From the NCBI RefSeq assembly GCF_014237875.1, contig NZ_JACJVJ010000001.1, positions 1 to 64,000 on the forward strand: 64,000 nt of DNA. Reading direction: 5' to 3'. Shown here in pieces: positions 9,399 to 17,938 of the stretch. This stretch comes from Parasphingopyxis marina. Its GTDB lineage: Bacteria > Pseudomonadota > Alphaproteobacteria > Sphingomonadales > Sphingomonadaceae. The translations under genes were made by a program, and so were the position numbers. The notes beneath the pieces were generated by a model that was not told the origin of the DNA, did not search any database, and saw nothing but the letters and a program-made list of their open reading frames with translations. The first letter of the stretch is position 1; each line of letters begins with the position of its first letter.

Positions 9399-9721
9399 TC
9401 TCTCGGTTCCGATATATTAAGAATCCACGCGTTAGGCATTCCCCGCCGAAGGCGATGCAATGCGCAGCTGTGACCCAAAATCCACTTCCGTCAATTTCTT
9501 GACAAATCAACATTGCCAAGAAAGAGACGATCAGCCAATAAAGAACGACCTCGTACGAGTTCGCGGCACCCCCTGCCACGGATGCGGCAGGCCGGATGCA
9601 GGGTTATCACCGTCGCCGAAACCAAGGCGGCACCGATGGAGCACCGGGCAAGCGCGGCGAACGCCAAGAACAGAATATATGTTCGGGGCCGTGATCAGAT
9701 TTTGGGGATGGAGAGATGCAA
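9399..9721. other. Long leader region before the second TonB receptor
   Basis: 323 bases between MarR and the TonB receptor. They contain a 7-bp perfect inverted repeat TTTCTTG (9495-9501) / CAAGAAA (9517-9523) that overlaps a TTGACAAATCAAC element. Open frames across the region have no ribosome site or recognisable domain, so I call none. A long 5' untranslated region is likely. Confidence 0.5.
9498..9511. promoter_or_regulatory. Candidate operator, relaxed copy of GTTGATnTATCAAC
   Basis: CTTGACAAATCAAC matches the perfect 17725 copy at 10 of 14 positions, with the right half-site ATCAAC intact. It overlaps TTGACA (9499-9504), a possible -35 hexamer, so a bound repressor would block RNA polymerase. 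It is 210 bases before the receptor start. Confidence 0.45.
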
Positions 9722-12595
9722 ATGAAAGCGAAGAACAACTCCCGTGGAAACGGGTTCCTTATCAATGGTGGCGGTAGCCTGACGGCACTCGGCGTCGCCC
9801 TTTTCTGGAGCGCGACGCCCGCGCTGGCACAGGATCTGGACGACGACGAAGTCGTCGAGGCAAGCGCCGACCAGAACACCAACGACCAAGCGATCGTCGT
9901 CACCGGCTCGCGCATCGCGCGTTCCGGCTTCGACACGCCGACGCCGGTCACCTTTATCGGCGAAGATCAGATCGCCCGTCAGGGTACGACGAACGTCGCC
10001 GAAGTCCTGAACGACATTCCGGCGTTCCGCCCGCAGGCGACATCCTCGACCTCCGCGATCTTCTTCAGCAATATCGGCGCGAGCACCGCCGATCTTCGCG
10101 GCCTCGGTGCCAACCGGACGCTGGTGCTTATCGACGGCCGGCGCGTGGTTCCGGCAACGGTCGCCGGCGGCGGCTTTGCTGCGGCGGGCACCGTCGACCT
10201 CAACATGATCCCGACTTCGCTGGTCCGGCGCGTGGAAGTCGTCACCGGAGGCGCTTCGGCGGCCTATGGTTCTGACGCCGTTGCCGGCGTCGTCAACCTG
10301 ATCCTCGATACCGATCTCGAGGGTATTCGCGCCAACGTCCAGTACGGTTTCGCCGATGCGGGCGACGACGACGAATGGTCCGCCTCCTTCGCCGCCGGGA
10401 CGAGCTTCGCTGACGGCCGCGGCCATGCGATCTTCGGTATCGACTATGTCAACGACGAGGGCACGGGCGATTGCTATTCGCGCGATTGGTGTTCGCAGAC
10501 CTGGAACACGGTCAGCAACCCGGGCAATGTCGACGGTCTCGCCAACACGCTGATCCTGCCGGACATCTCGGTCGCGCTCGGCACGTTCAACGGCATCATC
10601 ATCGGCGGGCCGCTCCGTGGCACCGAGTTCAATGTCGACGGAACGACCTTCCAGCACGACTATGGCCAATATTACGGCGCGGGCATCTTCCAGTCGGGCG
10701 GTGCCGCCGGTCAGCGCGACGAACAACTCGCCTTCTACCAGTTTTTCCCGCTGGCAAGCCCGAGCGAACGCGTCAACGCCTTCGGCCATGTCGAATATGA
10801 ATTTTCCGACGTCTTCACCGGTTTCATCGAGGCGTCCTACAGCCATGTGGAGGCCGACACCCTCGGTGCCCAACGTCGCGATATCGCCAGCATCGTGATC
10901 ACTCGCGACAACGCCTTCCTGCCGGCAGGCGTGGCCGCGCAGATGGACTTTTTCGGACTGCCGGCTTTCCCGATGGGCAAGATGTGGAATGACATCGGCC
11001 CGTCGCGTGGCCATGTCGAACGCGAGACCTTCCGGATCGTCACGGGTTTCGAAGCCGATATCGACGATAACTGGAGCGTGAACGGCTATTATCAATATGG
11101 TCAGACCAACTATCACCAGATCGGCGAGAATACGACGATCAACTCGAATCGGGCCTTTGCTCTCGACGCGGTAATCGATCCGGGAACCGGCGATCCGGTC
11201 TGCCGCGCCGTACTGCTCGGCAACCCGGCCGCGGCCGGCTGCCAGCCGCTCAATCCGTTCGGCAATGGCAGCCCGTCTGCCGCCGCGATCGACTATGTCA
11301 CCGGCACGTCCGAGCAGACCACCCGTCTCGCCCAGCATGTCGCCTCGATCACCCTCCAAGGCGATCTTCTCGACCTGTGGGCCGGCCCGCTCGCGATCGC
11401 AACCGGCGTGGAATTCCGCCAGGACGAAGCCAGCGGCACCGCCGACCCGATCTCGACGGCGCTCGACTTTTACACTTCGCCGGGCGCGCCGATCGACGGC
11501 GAAGTCGATGTGTTCGAAGGCTTTGTGGAAGCGGTGTTGCCGCTGTCAGACGATGCCGAGCTCAACGGCGCGGTCCGCGTCACTGATTATAGCACGTCTG
11601 GCAGGGTCACGACCTGGAAAATCGGTGCCGACTGGTCGCCGCTCGACTGGCTCCGCCTGCGCGCCACGCGGTCGCGGGACATTCGCGCACCCAATGTGTT
11701 CGAACTGTTCTCGCCGGCGCAGAGCTCGTTCCAGTCAATCAACGATCCGAATTTCGGGGGGACGCAGTTCCTGATTCCGGTGCTTCTCGCCGGTAACAAT
11801 ACGCTCCAGCCGGAGACTGCCGATACTTGGACCGCAGGCTTCGTGCTGCAGCCCGATTTCGGCTTCGGAGACCTGCGTTTCTCGGCCGACTATTTCGACA
11901 TTACGCTCGACGGTGCCGTTGCGACGCTGGGCGGACAGGTAATCGTTGATCGGTGCGCCGCCGGTGCAACGGATCTCTGCTCGCTGGTCAGCCGCAATGC
12001 GACCACCGGCGAACTTACCCAGGTTCGCAATTTCAACTTGAACCTGAATACGCTGATCACGCGCGGTTTCGATCTCGAGGCCTCTTACAGCGTACCGGTC
12101 AGCACGGGCAGCGTGACGTTGCGCGTCCTCAGCACGATCGTCGACGACCTGATCACGGTGGATTCGAGCGGAACCTCCGTCGACCGCGCGGGCCAGAACG
12201 GTTCGCCGGTATCGCAGCCTTCGGGCGTTCCGCGATACATCGTGAACACCTATCTGACCTATGACGTCGAGCCGTTTGCAGCGCAAATTCAGGTTCGCCA
12301 CGTATCGGGCGGCCGTTACAACAATACGCTGATCGGGCCCGACGAGGACGGCTATGATCCGGCGCTACCGAACAGCATCAGCGACAATCGCATCGGCGCC
12401 TTTACCTATGTCAACCTGAACGCGTCCTACGATATCTGGAGCGAGGGCGATCGCAACTTTGAGATCTACGGCGTCGTCAACAACCTGTTCGACAAGAATC
12501 CGCCCGTCGCGCCGTCCAGCTTCGGCCCGACCAATAACGTTCTCTACGACGTTGTCGGGCGGACCTACCGGGTCGGTCTGCGGCTCCGCTACTAA
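9722..12595 (+). CDS. TonB-dependent outer-membrane receptor, 957 aa
   Basis: Signal peptide (LTALGVALFWSATPALAQ), then an acidic linker and the plug beginning IVVTGSRIARSGFDTPTPVTFI, followed by LRGLGANRTLVLIDGRRV and GGASAAYGSDAVAGVVNL. A long barrel ends with a terminal aromatic residue (VGLRLRY). ATG 9722 is preferred over 9716 because GGATGGAGAG then sits six bases upstream. It has exactly the same length as the receptor at 2829 and clear similarity throughout, so the two are paralogues that may import related compounds. A strong terminator follows, so it is probably monocistronic with its own operator. Confidence 0.95.
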   Translation: MKAKNNSRGNGFLINGGGSLTALGVALFWSATPALAQDLDDDEVVEASADQNTNDQAIVVTGSRIARSGFDTPTPVTFIGEDQIARQGTTNVAEVLNDIPAFRPQATSSTSAIFFSNIGASTADLRGLGANRTLVLIDGRRVVPATVAGGGFAAAGTVDLNMIPTSLVRRVEVVTGGASAAYGSDAVAGVVNLILDTDLEGIRANVQYGFADAGDDDEWSASFAAGTSFADGRGHAIFGIDYVNDEGTGDCYSRDWCSQTWNTVSNPGNVDGLANTLILPDISVALGTFNGIIIGGPLRGTEFNVDGTTFQHDYGQYYGAGIFQSGGAAGQRDEQLAFYQFFPLASPSERVNAFGHVEYEFSDVFTGFIEASYSHVEADTLGAQRRDIASIVITRDNAFLPAGVAAQMDFFGLPAFPMGKMWNDIGPSRGHVERETFRIVTGFEADIDDNWSVNGYYQYGQTNYHQIGENTTINSNRAFALDAVIDPGTGDPVCRAVLLGNPAAAGCQPLNPFGNGSPSAAAIDYVTGTSEQTTRLAQHVASITLQGDLLDLWAGPLAIATGVEFRQDEASGTADPISTALDFYTSPGAPIDGEVDVFEGFVEAVLPLSDDAELNGAVRVTDYSTSGRVTTWKIGADWSPLDWLRLRATRSRDIRAPNVFELFSPAQSSFQSINDPNFGGTQFLIPVLLAGNNTLQPETADTWTAGFVLQPDFGFGDLRFSADYFDITLDGAVATLGGQVIVDRCAAGATDLCSLVSRNATTGELTQVRNFNLNLNTLITRGFDLEASYSVPVSTGSVTLRVLSTIVDDLITVDSSGTSVDRAGQNGSPVSQPSGVPRYIVNTYLTYDVEPFAAQIQVRHVSGGRYNNTLIGPDEDGYDPALPNSISDNRIGAFTYVNLNASYDIWSEGDRNFEIYGVVNNLFDKNPPVAPSSFGPTNNVLYDVVGRTYRVGLRLRY

Positions 12596-12641
12596 CGAGA
12601 CTCCTCCCTCGGCGAATTCTTCAAGCCGTTGGGTTTAACTG

Positions 12642-12671
12642 GGGCCGGAGATTATCTCCGGCCCTTTTTTT
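12642..12671 (+). terminator. Strong Rho-independent terminator
   Basis: A perfect 10-bp stem (GGGCCGGAGA at 12642-12651 with TCTCCGGCCC at 12655-12664), a TTA loop and seven T residues. It closes the TonB receptor gene and lies just before the end of the convergent GMC gene. On the other strand it lacks a comparable T-run. Confidence 0.93.
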
Positions 12672-12681
12672 GGATTGGTGT

Positions 12682-14328
12682 TCAGGCTGCCGAGGCGAGG
12701 CCTTCCCGTACCTCTTCGCGCGGAAGGGACGTGCCGCGAATAAGATCAGCCGCCTTTTCACCGACCATGATCGACGGCGCGTTGGTGTTGCCACCGGGCA
12801 CGGTCGGCATGATCGACGCGTCACAGACGCGCAGGCCCTCGATCCCGCGCACTCGCAGTTGCGGGTCGACAACCGATTGAGACCCGATGCCCATCGCGCA
12901 GGTGCCGACCGCATGATGCGTGACGATCAGCGTATTGCGCAGCCATTGTTCGATCGCCGCCTTGCCGCGGACCTCGGGGCCCGGAACCACCTCATGCGAA
13001 ATCAGACTCGCGAGCGGATCGGTTTCATACACTTCGCGGACCATTTCCACGCTGCGCACAAGCGCATCGACGTCGCTTCGTTCAGACATCAGGTTCAGGC
13101 TGATTCGCGGCTTGTCCCTGGGATCCGCCGAACGGAGCTCCATCCACCCCCGGCTATCGGGCTGGACGAGACAGGCAACGACGCTCAATCGGTGCTCTTG
13201 CCGTTCACCGATCCCAGGGAACCAGGGCTTGGCGTCGCCGCGGGCCGGATTGAAATAGAGCTGGAGATCGGGCTGTTCGAGCTCCGGCCGGGACCGGACC
13301 TCCGCGTGGCAGCTGTTGCTCTGCGACGCGAGGACGCCGGTGCCGAACATCGCCCACCGTGCGAGTGAAATAGCCAGTCTGTCGGCACGCAGCTCGCGCA
13401 ACAGGGTGATAGGCTCACGCGTCGCATGTTCGGTCCAATAGCCGGCATGTTCGGAAAGGTTGCGGCCGACCCCTGGTAGATCGCAGATCGGTTCAATGCC
13501 GATCGAGCGCAAATCATCGGCCGGACCGATGCCCGATAGCATCAAGAGCTGCGGGGAATTGTAAACGCCGCCGGCGAGAATCACTTCGCGCTCGGCACGG
13601 ACGGTTTTGCTTTTTCCATCCTGCACATAGTCGAGCCCAGTCACCCGGCCGTTCTCCACGCGAATGCGCGTCGCATAGGCCCCGGTTGCGATAGTGAGGT
13701 TCGGCCGCGAGCGTACCGGATCGAGATAGGCCCGCGACGCGCTCGATCGCCGCCCCCGGCGATCGGTCGTCGTGTCCCCGCCGCCAAAGCCTTCATGGAG
13801 TTCGCCGTGGTGATCGTCGGTGATCGGATAGCCGAGCTTGCGCGCCGCTTCCATCACCGGCTCGTGGACGAGCTTGCGCGTATCGATCCGGCTGACCTGA
13901 AGCGGTCCCGATCCGCCATGATAGGTGCCTTCGCCGCGCCAATTGGTTTCCGAGCGTTTGAAATAGGGGAGTACATCGGCATAACCCCAGCCCTCGCAGC
14001 CCATTTGCCGCCAGCGGTCGTAATCGAGCGGATGGCCACGCGAATAGAGCATGCCGTTGATCGTCGAGGAACCGCCGAGCACCTTGCCGCGCGGTAGCGG
14101 GATTCGCCGGTCGCCCAGATGCGGTTCGGGTTCGGTCTCATATTGCCAGTTGGTCTCGGGATAGCGCCAGCTGTGGAAGCCGAGCGCAAGGCGGTAGAAG
14201 AACTGCCGATCGCGTCCGCCCGCTTCCAAGAGCAGCACCGAAACATCCGGATTCTCGGTCAGCCGGTGGGCGATCACGCACCCGGCAGAACCTGCCCCGA
14301 CGATCACATAATCATAGCTTTGGGTCAT
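12682..14328 (-). CDS. GMC-family FAD-dependent alcohol dehydrogenase, 548 aa
   Basis: A glucose-methanol-choline oxidoreductase. The N-terminal FAD site is YVIVGAGSAGCVIAHRL with Glu in LLLEAGG; GMC signature 1 is PRGKVLGGSSTINGMLYSRG and signature 2 is GVYNSPQLLMLSGIGP. The C-terminal catalytic His is in HHAVGTCAMG and the Asn in GGNTNAPSIM. The family oxidises primary alcohols, including polyether and aromatic alcohols, to aldehydes. Start ATG 14328 has an upstream GGAG. It is divergent from the CocE hydrolase, with a palindromic operator 52 bases before its start. It has the same length and layout as the GMC at 25881. Confidence 0.94.
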   Translation of the reverse strand: MTQSYDYVIVGAGSAGCVIAHRLTENPDVSVLLLEAGGRDRQFFYRLALGFHSWRYPETNWQYETEPEPHLGDRRIPLPRGKVLGGSSTINGMLYSRGHPLDYDRWRQMGCEGWGYADVLPYFKRSETNWRGEGTYHGGSGPLQVSRIDTRKLVHEPVMEAARKLGYPITDDHHGELHEGFGGGDTTTDRRGRRSSASRAYLDPVRSRPNLTIATGAYATRIRVENGRVTGLDYVQDGKSKTVRAEREVILAGGVYNSPQLLMLSGIGPADDLRSIGIEPICDLPGVGRNLSEHAGYWTEHATREPITLLRELRADRLAISLARWAMFGTGVLASQSNSCHAEVRSRPELEQPDLQLYFNPARGDAKPWFPGIGERQEHRLSVVACLVQPDSRGWMELRSADPRDKPRISLNLMSERSDVDALVRSVEMVREVYETDPLASLISHEVVPGPEVRGKAAIEQWLRNTLIVTHHAVGTCAMGIGSQSVVDPQLRVRGIEGLRVCDASIMPTVPGGNTNAPSIMVGEKAADLIRGTSLPREEVREGLASAA

Positions 14329-14380
14329 CGAATATCAGCTCCTGCGGATCGGCAATCGCCCCACGGCACCGACATCGTTA

Positions 14381-14394
14381 TTTGATTTATCAAC
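14381..14394. promoter_or_regulatory. Candidate operator TTTGATTTATCAAC
   Basis: The core TTGATTTATCAA is a 12-bp inverted repeat with a 2-bp centre, and the element matches the 17725 copy at 12 of 14 positions. It lies in the 173-base divergent region between the GMC and CocE hydrolase genes and could control both. Confidence 0.6.
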
Positions 14395-14501
14395 ATCCTT
14401 GCGTCGCCTCAACCCGCTGCTATCACACGAGCAGAAACAGGAATCCGGGGTGCGCGCAAGCCTTGTGCTGCCGCAGGAACCGGGAGCGACGAGGGGACAG
14501 A

Positions 14502-16178
14502 ATGGCCGACGGAAATCAGGAATTCGAACTTATCATGCGCGATGGCGTCGATCCTTCTACGGCACCGAACAAGCCACCCTTGCCCCCGCGCGGTTATACG
14601 AAGCGCGAAGAAGACGGTCTGTTGATAGAACGCAATGTCGAAGTCCCGATGCGCGACGGGATCACGATCCTCGTCGATATCTACCGGCCCGCCAACGCGC
14701 CCGATGCGGACCTGCCGATCCTGCTCGGCTGGAGCCCCTATGGCAAGCACGGCCTGTCCGACACGCTTTGGCCGCCTTCGGGAGTCCAGGACGGCTGGAT
14801 GTCGCGCTTCACCGCTTTCGAAGCGCCCGACCCCGCCTTCTGGTGCCCGGCCGGCTATGCGGTGGTTTTTGCCGATCCGCGCGGCGCCTGGCTGTCCGAA
14901 GGCGATCTTCGCCACAATGGCATCGGCGAGGGCGAGGACTGCTACGATTGCATCGAATGGCTGGCACAATTGCCATGGACCAATGGCAAGGTCGGGATGA
15001 CCGGCGTCTCCTATCTCGCCGCGATCCAGTATCTCGTCGCCGCGCTGAAGCCGCCACACCTCGCTGCGCTCAATCCCTGGGAGGGCTTTTCGGATTGGTA
15101 TCGCGAATTCGCCTATCATGGCGGCATCCGCGAAACCGGCTTCGTGCCGCGCGGCTCCGACAACCTCCGCTTCTCCCTGAACCGCACCGAAGACACCAAC
15201 GCCAATGTCCAGGCGCACCCGCTCTACGACGCCTATTGGGAGAGCAAGGAACTCGATCTCGAGGCAATCGACATCCCCGCCTATGTCGTCGCAAGCTGGT
15301 CCGATCACGGCCTCCACACGCGCGGCACGATCGAGGCGTTCCGGCGCATGGCATCCGAAGAAAAATGGCTGGAGATCCACGGCCAGAAGAAATGGGCGCA
15401 TTATTACATGCCCGAGAGCCGCGCAAAGCAGCGCATCTTTTTCGACCATTTCCTGAAGGGTGAGGACACCGCCGTCACCGAATGGCCGCGCGTCCAGATC
15501 GAAGTTCGCGAGAGCGCGCAGGTCCGCGCGACCCGCACCGAAGACGAATGGCCGCTCGCGCGCACTGACTACAGAAAACTTCATCTCGACGCCGCCAAAC
15601 ACGCGCTGTCCGAAACGGCACCGACAACCAGCTCGGCCGCGCGTTACGACCCGCTCGACGTGCTGGGCGAGGCGGTGTTCGATCACCGTTTCGAAGGGGA
15701 CACCGAACTCACCGGCTATATGAAGCTCAAACTCTGGGTCGAGGCCGAGGGTGCTGACGACATGGATCTCTTCGTCGCGCTCCAGAAGCTTGACGCGGAG
15801 GGCGAGCCGGTCGGCATGACCTTTTACGCCTTTTACGAGAACGGTCCCGTCGCGCTGGGCTGGCTCCGCGCGAGCCACCGCGCGCTCGACGCCGCGCGCT
15901 CGACCCCCGAGCAACCGGTCCACAGCCATACCGAGGAACAGATGCTGCACCCGGGTGAAATCGTCCCGGTCGAGATCGAGCTATGGCCGTCCTCGACGTT
16001 GTTCCGTGCGGGTGAGACCCTGCGTGTCGTCGTGAAGGGCATGGATATCTATCGCGATGCCTTGCCCAACCTGCCCTTTGCGCGGCACGAAGATCTGCGC
16101 AACGCGGGAACGCACGTGATCCACACCGGCGGCGAGCATGACAGCCACCTGCTCGTCCCGGCGATCCCGGAAAAATAG
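14502..16178 (+). CDS. CocE/NonD-type (X-Pro dipeptidyl peptidase S15) hydrolase, 558 aa
   Basis: An alpha/beta hydrolase of the CocE/S15 class. VPMRDGITILVDIYRPA opens the domain, and the nucleophile elbow is GMTGVSYLAA (Ser about 170). The acid is probably the Asp in ASWSDHGLHTRG, with a candidate His in KWAHYYM. A C-terminal jelly-roll (about residues 370-555) is the usual S15 partner. Relatives cleave esters (cocaine esterase) or amides; the substrate here is unknown. ATG 14502 follows GAGGGGACAG. The palindrome at 14381 lies 107 bases upstream. It ends 38 bases from the convergent DUF3237 gene. Confidence 0.88.
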   Translation: MADGNQEFELIMRDGVDPSTAPNKPPLPPRGYTKREEDGLLIERNVEVPMRDGITILVDIYRPANAPDADLPILLGWSPYGKHGLSDTLWPPSGVQDGWMSRFTAFEAPDPAFWCPAGYAVVFADPRGAWLSEGDLRHNGIGEGEDCYDCIEWLAQLPWTNGKVGMTGVSYLAAIQYLVAALKPPHLAALNPWEGFSDWYREFAYHGGIRETGFVPRGSDNLRFSLNRTEDTNANVQAHPLYDAYWESKELDLEAIDIPAYVVASWSDHGLHTRGTIEAFRRMASEEKWLEIHGQKKWAHYYMPESRAKQRIFFDHFLKGEDTAVTEWPRVQIEVRESAQVRATRTEDEWPLARTDYRKLHLDAAKHALSETAPTTSSAARYDPLDVLGEAVFDHRFEGDTELTGYMKLKLWVEAEGADDMDLFVALQKLDAEGEPVGMTFYAFYENGPVALGWLRASHRALDAARSTPEQPVHSHTEEQMLHPGEIVPVEIELWPSSTLFRAGETLRVVVKGMDIYRDALPNLPFARHEDLRNAGTHVIHTGGEHDSHLLVPAIPEK

Positions 16179-16191
16179 GGAGCGCAACGCC

Positions 16192-16209
16192 CCTCCTACT
16201 TGTGGGAGG
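16192..16209. terminator. Weak hairpin between convergent genes
   Basis: CCTCC (16192-16196) and GGAGG (16205-16209) can pair, with one extra wobble pair, in the 38-base gap between converging genes. There is no T-run, so terminator function is uncertain. Confidence 0.25.
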
Positions 16210-16216
16210 AGAGCCG

Positions 16217-16699
16217 TCAAGTCACCGCATAATAGGTGAAGATCGAGTGATCGGGATTGGTGCAGCGGCGCCCGGCACCCACGATCAGCGTTTTTCCCAT
16301 CCAGTCGTGCGGCCCTTCGGGAACGACGAAGGTCGGCGAAAATTTGAAGTAGCCGGGCTGCAGCACGCCGTCGACGACCTCGTCGACGCCCTCCTTACCC
16401 GGCACCAGATAGCCGTTGTTGTTGATGTAGATCTTGGTGCCGTCATCGGCCTCAAGCATATAGTGCGACTTGACCACGACCACGCCGTCGCCGCGCACAT
16501 CGGCGAAGTCGGCGCCGCTGTCGGGCACGATTTTGCCGCTCAGCCGCGGCCCGTAAATCTCGCCGCTCGAACAGGGCGTATAGCCCTTGTGGCCGCCGCC
16601 GGGCAGGGGCCCGAAGATACAGCGCTCGGGCCGGAAAAAGACTTTCATCTCGAACACATATTCGAGGCCGGCCGGTACCTGGGGGTCGTTATCGCTCAT
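16217..16699 (-). CDS. DUF3237 protein, 160 aa
   Basis: A small beta-rich DUF3237 protein. MKVFFRP near residue 22 and GRRCTNPDHSIFTYYAV at the end frame the domain, with the family features SGADFADVRGDGVVVV and YMLEADDGTKIYINNNGY between. The biochemical role of DUF3237 is not established; members recur in sphingomonad and actinobacterial catabolic clusters. Start ATG 16697-16699 follows an AGGAGAATCAGG ribosome site; a longer in-frame extension upstream reads as out-of-frame translation of the neighbouring gene. It is the last gene of a three-gene leftward operon and a diverged paralogue of the gene 22 bases upstream. Confidence 0.85.
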   Translation of the reverse strand: MSDNDPQVPAGLEYVFEMKVFFRPERCIFGPLPGGGHKGYTPCSSGEIYGPRLSGKIVPDSGADFADVRGDGVVVVKSHYMLEADDGTKIYINNNGYLVPGKEGVDEVVDGVLQPGYFKFSPTFVVPEGPHDWMGKTLIVGAGRRCTNPDHSIFTYYAVT

Positions 16700-16721
16700 C
16701 CTGATTCTCCTTCGCCGACCG

Positions 16722-17213
16722 TCAAAGCACCATGAAATAATGGATGCGATTGGCTTTCGGAATCTTTTCCGCGACGCCGACGAAGATGTGCTTGCCCATC
16801 CATTCATAGGGGCCTTCGGGCACGTCGAACTTCGGCGATACGCGCATATAATATTCGTGCGGTTCGACCGGCTCGTTGCGCGCCATCTTCTCCATCGCAT
16901 CGCCTTCGGCCCAGCGATAGCCGCGGCTCTGCAGATAGATCGGCACGCCGTCATCGGTTTCGAGAAAATAGCGGGCGTCGAAATCGATGACACCGTTGGG
17001 GCGTACGAGCGGAAAGTCTCCGCCACTCATCGGGATGACGCGACCCTTTATACGCGGGCCCTCAAACGTCCCTTCCTTGGCCCACACGCCGGCGCGCGTC
17101 TGCCCCATGCTGCTGGGCTCCAGCCAGACGGCCGGAGTCAGATCGATGCTGACGGTGAAAGCGAATTCGAATTTCGGTGCGAACGGATGCTCGGCCTGAT
17201 CGGCTGCGGTCAT
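16722..17213 (-). CDS. DUF3237 protein, 163 aa
   Basis: Second DUF3237 protein, sharing the plan of the first: FEFAFTVSIDL at the N-terminus, SGGDFPLVRPNGVIDFDARY in the middle and VPEGPYEWMGKHIFVGVAEK near the end. The first copy has VPEGPHDWMGKTLIVGAG at the same place, which shows they are paralogues. ATG 17211-17213 follows GAGGAG at seven bases. It is the middle gene of the operon that starts with the SnoaL-like gene at 17646. Function unknown; pairing with SnoaL-like proteins suggests small-molecule binding or isomerisation of a pathway intermediate. Confidence 0.85.
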   Translation of the reverse strand: MTAADQAEHPFAPKFEFAFTVSIDLTPAVWLEPSSMGQTRAGVWAKEGTFEGPRIKGRVIPMSGGDFPLVRPNGVIDFDARYFLETDDGVPIYLQSRGYRWAEGDAMEKMARNEPVEPHEYYMRVSPKFDVPEGPYEWMGKHIFVGVAEKIPKANRIHYFMVL

Positions 17214-17244
17214 GAAATCTCTCCTCAAGGGGTGCCGAACGACG

Positions 17245-17646
17245 TCAGGCCTGTGCGGGAACGGTAGGCAGCGTCTTGTAACGCGCGCCCATTATCTCGG
17301 CGAATTTGCCGTCTTTCAGATAATAATAGCCCAGGCTCTCTATATTGATCGCTTCGCCCTTCATCAGCGGCCCCGCGATGAAATCAGGCCAGTCCTCAAG
17401 GCCGAAAAACTCGGTGCGGACATGGACGGCAAGGAAATCCTCGTTGCCGACGGAGCTCACTACATCGAGCGTCTCGCGAACCTTGGATTTTACGTCGCGA
17501 TAGAAATCGAGAATATTCTCGCGACCGATGATCTGCTTCTTGTCGCCAAGATTGAACACCACGTCGTCATGATAATATTTGCCGAAGCCATCGAAATCAT
17601 TGGCGTTGAAACAGGCGATATAGTCTTCATAATCCGTAGCGTTCAC
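17245..17646 (-). CDS. SnoaL-like (NTF2-fold) protein, 133 aa
   Basis: A compact NTF2-fold protein: FNANDFDGFGKYYHDDVVFNL, IGRENILDFYRDV and the block LEDWPDFIAGPL, then KFAEIMGARY. The EDWPDF(I)AGP block also occurs in the proteins at 27524 and, as EDW-DF-GP, at 30229, so these form one subfamily within the island. GTG 17644-17646 is chosen because GAGAGG sits six bases upstream. It is the first gene of the SnoaL-DUF3237-DUF3237 operon, whose upstream region holds the best copy of the shared palindrome. Likely roles are cyclisation, isomerisation or dehydration; none is proven. Confidence 0.85.
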   Translation of the reverse strand: MNATDYEDYIACFNANDFDGFGKYYHDDVVFNLGDKKQIIGRENILDFYRDVKSKVRETLDVVSSVGNEDFLAVHVRTEFFGLEDWPDFIAGPLMKGEAINIESLGYYYLKDGKFAEIMGARYKTLPTVPAQA

Positions 17647-17724
17647 GGGCAGCCTCTCTCTGTTATCTTCTTGCCGCCTCGGGCCCAAGGCACCGCCGCG
17701 GCACTACCGGCCTATCCTATTATT

Positions 17725-17738
17725 GTTGATCTATCAAC
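17725..17738. promoter_or_regulatory. Perfect palindromic operator GTTGATCTATCAAC
   Basis: Six-base arms GTTGAT and ATCAAC with a 2-bp centre, perfectly symmetric. It lies 78 bases before the SnoaL-like start at 17646 and about 200 bases before the fused MarR gene. The 33094 copy is also exactly 78 bases before its gene. I take this copy as the reference sequence for the four sites. Confidence 0.7.
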
Positions 17739-17938
17739 TAATGGGCGAAGTTTATGGCGTTTCCCGGCCGATGAGACAAATGGCGGCCCGAAAACACTGG
17801 CACTGGGGGGGCAAAACCTTATGGTCAGAGCATGGGGAAGAGGAAAATGCATGCCGATGACGAGGGCCGATACCGTCGAAACTGATCGATTGTCAGGCGC
17901 GCGGCCTGTCTGGACCAATCTGGCGAGCACAGCGATTC

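Noticed and set aside
9460-9777. Small gene in the leader of the second TonB receptor
   Set aside because: The frame has no ribosome site or known motif and runs into the receptor start; the region is better explained as a leader with an operator.
16700-17026. Longer start for the DUF3237 protein at 16217
   Set aside because: The extra residues are an out-of-frame reading of the adjacent DUF3237 gene (Ser/Arg-rich, no fold); the ATG at 16699 has a good ribosome site.
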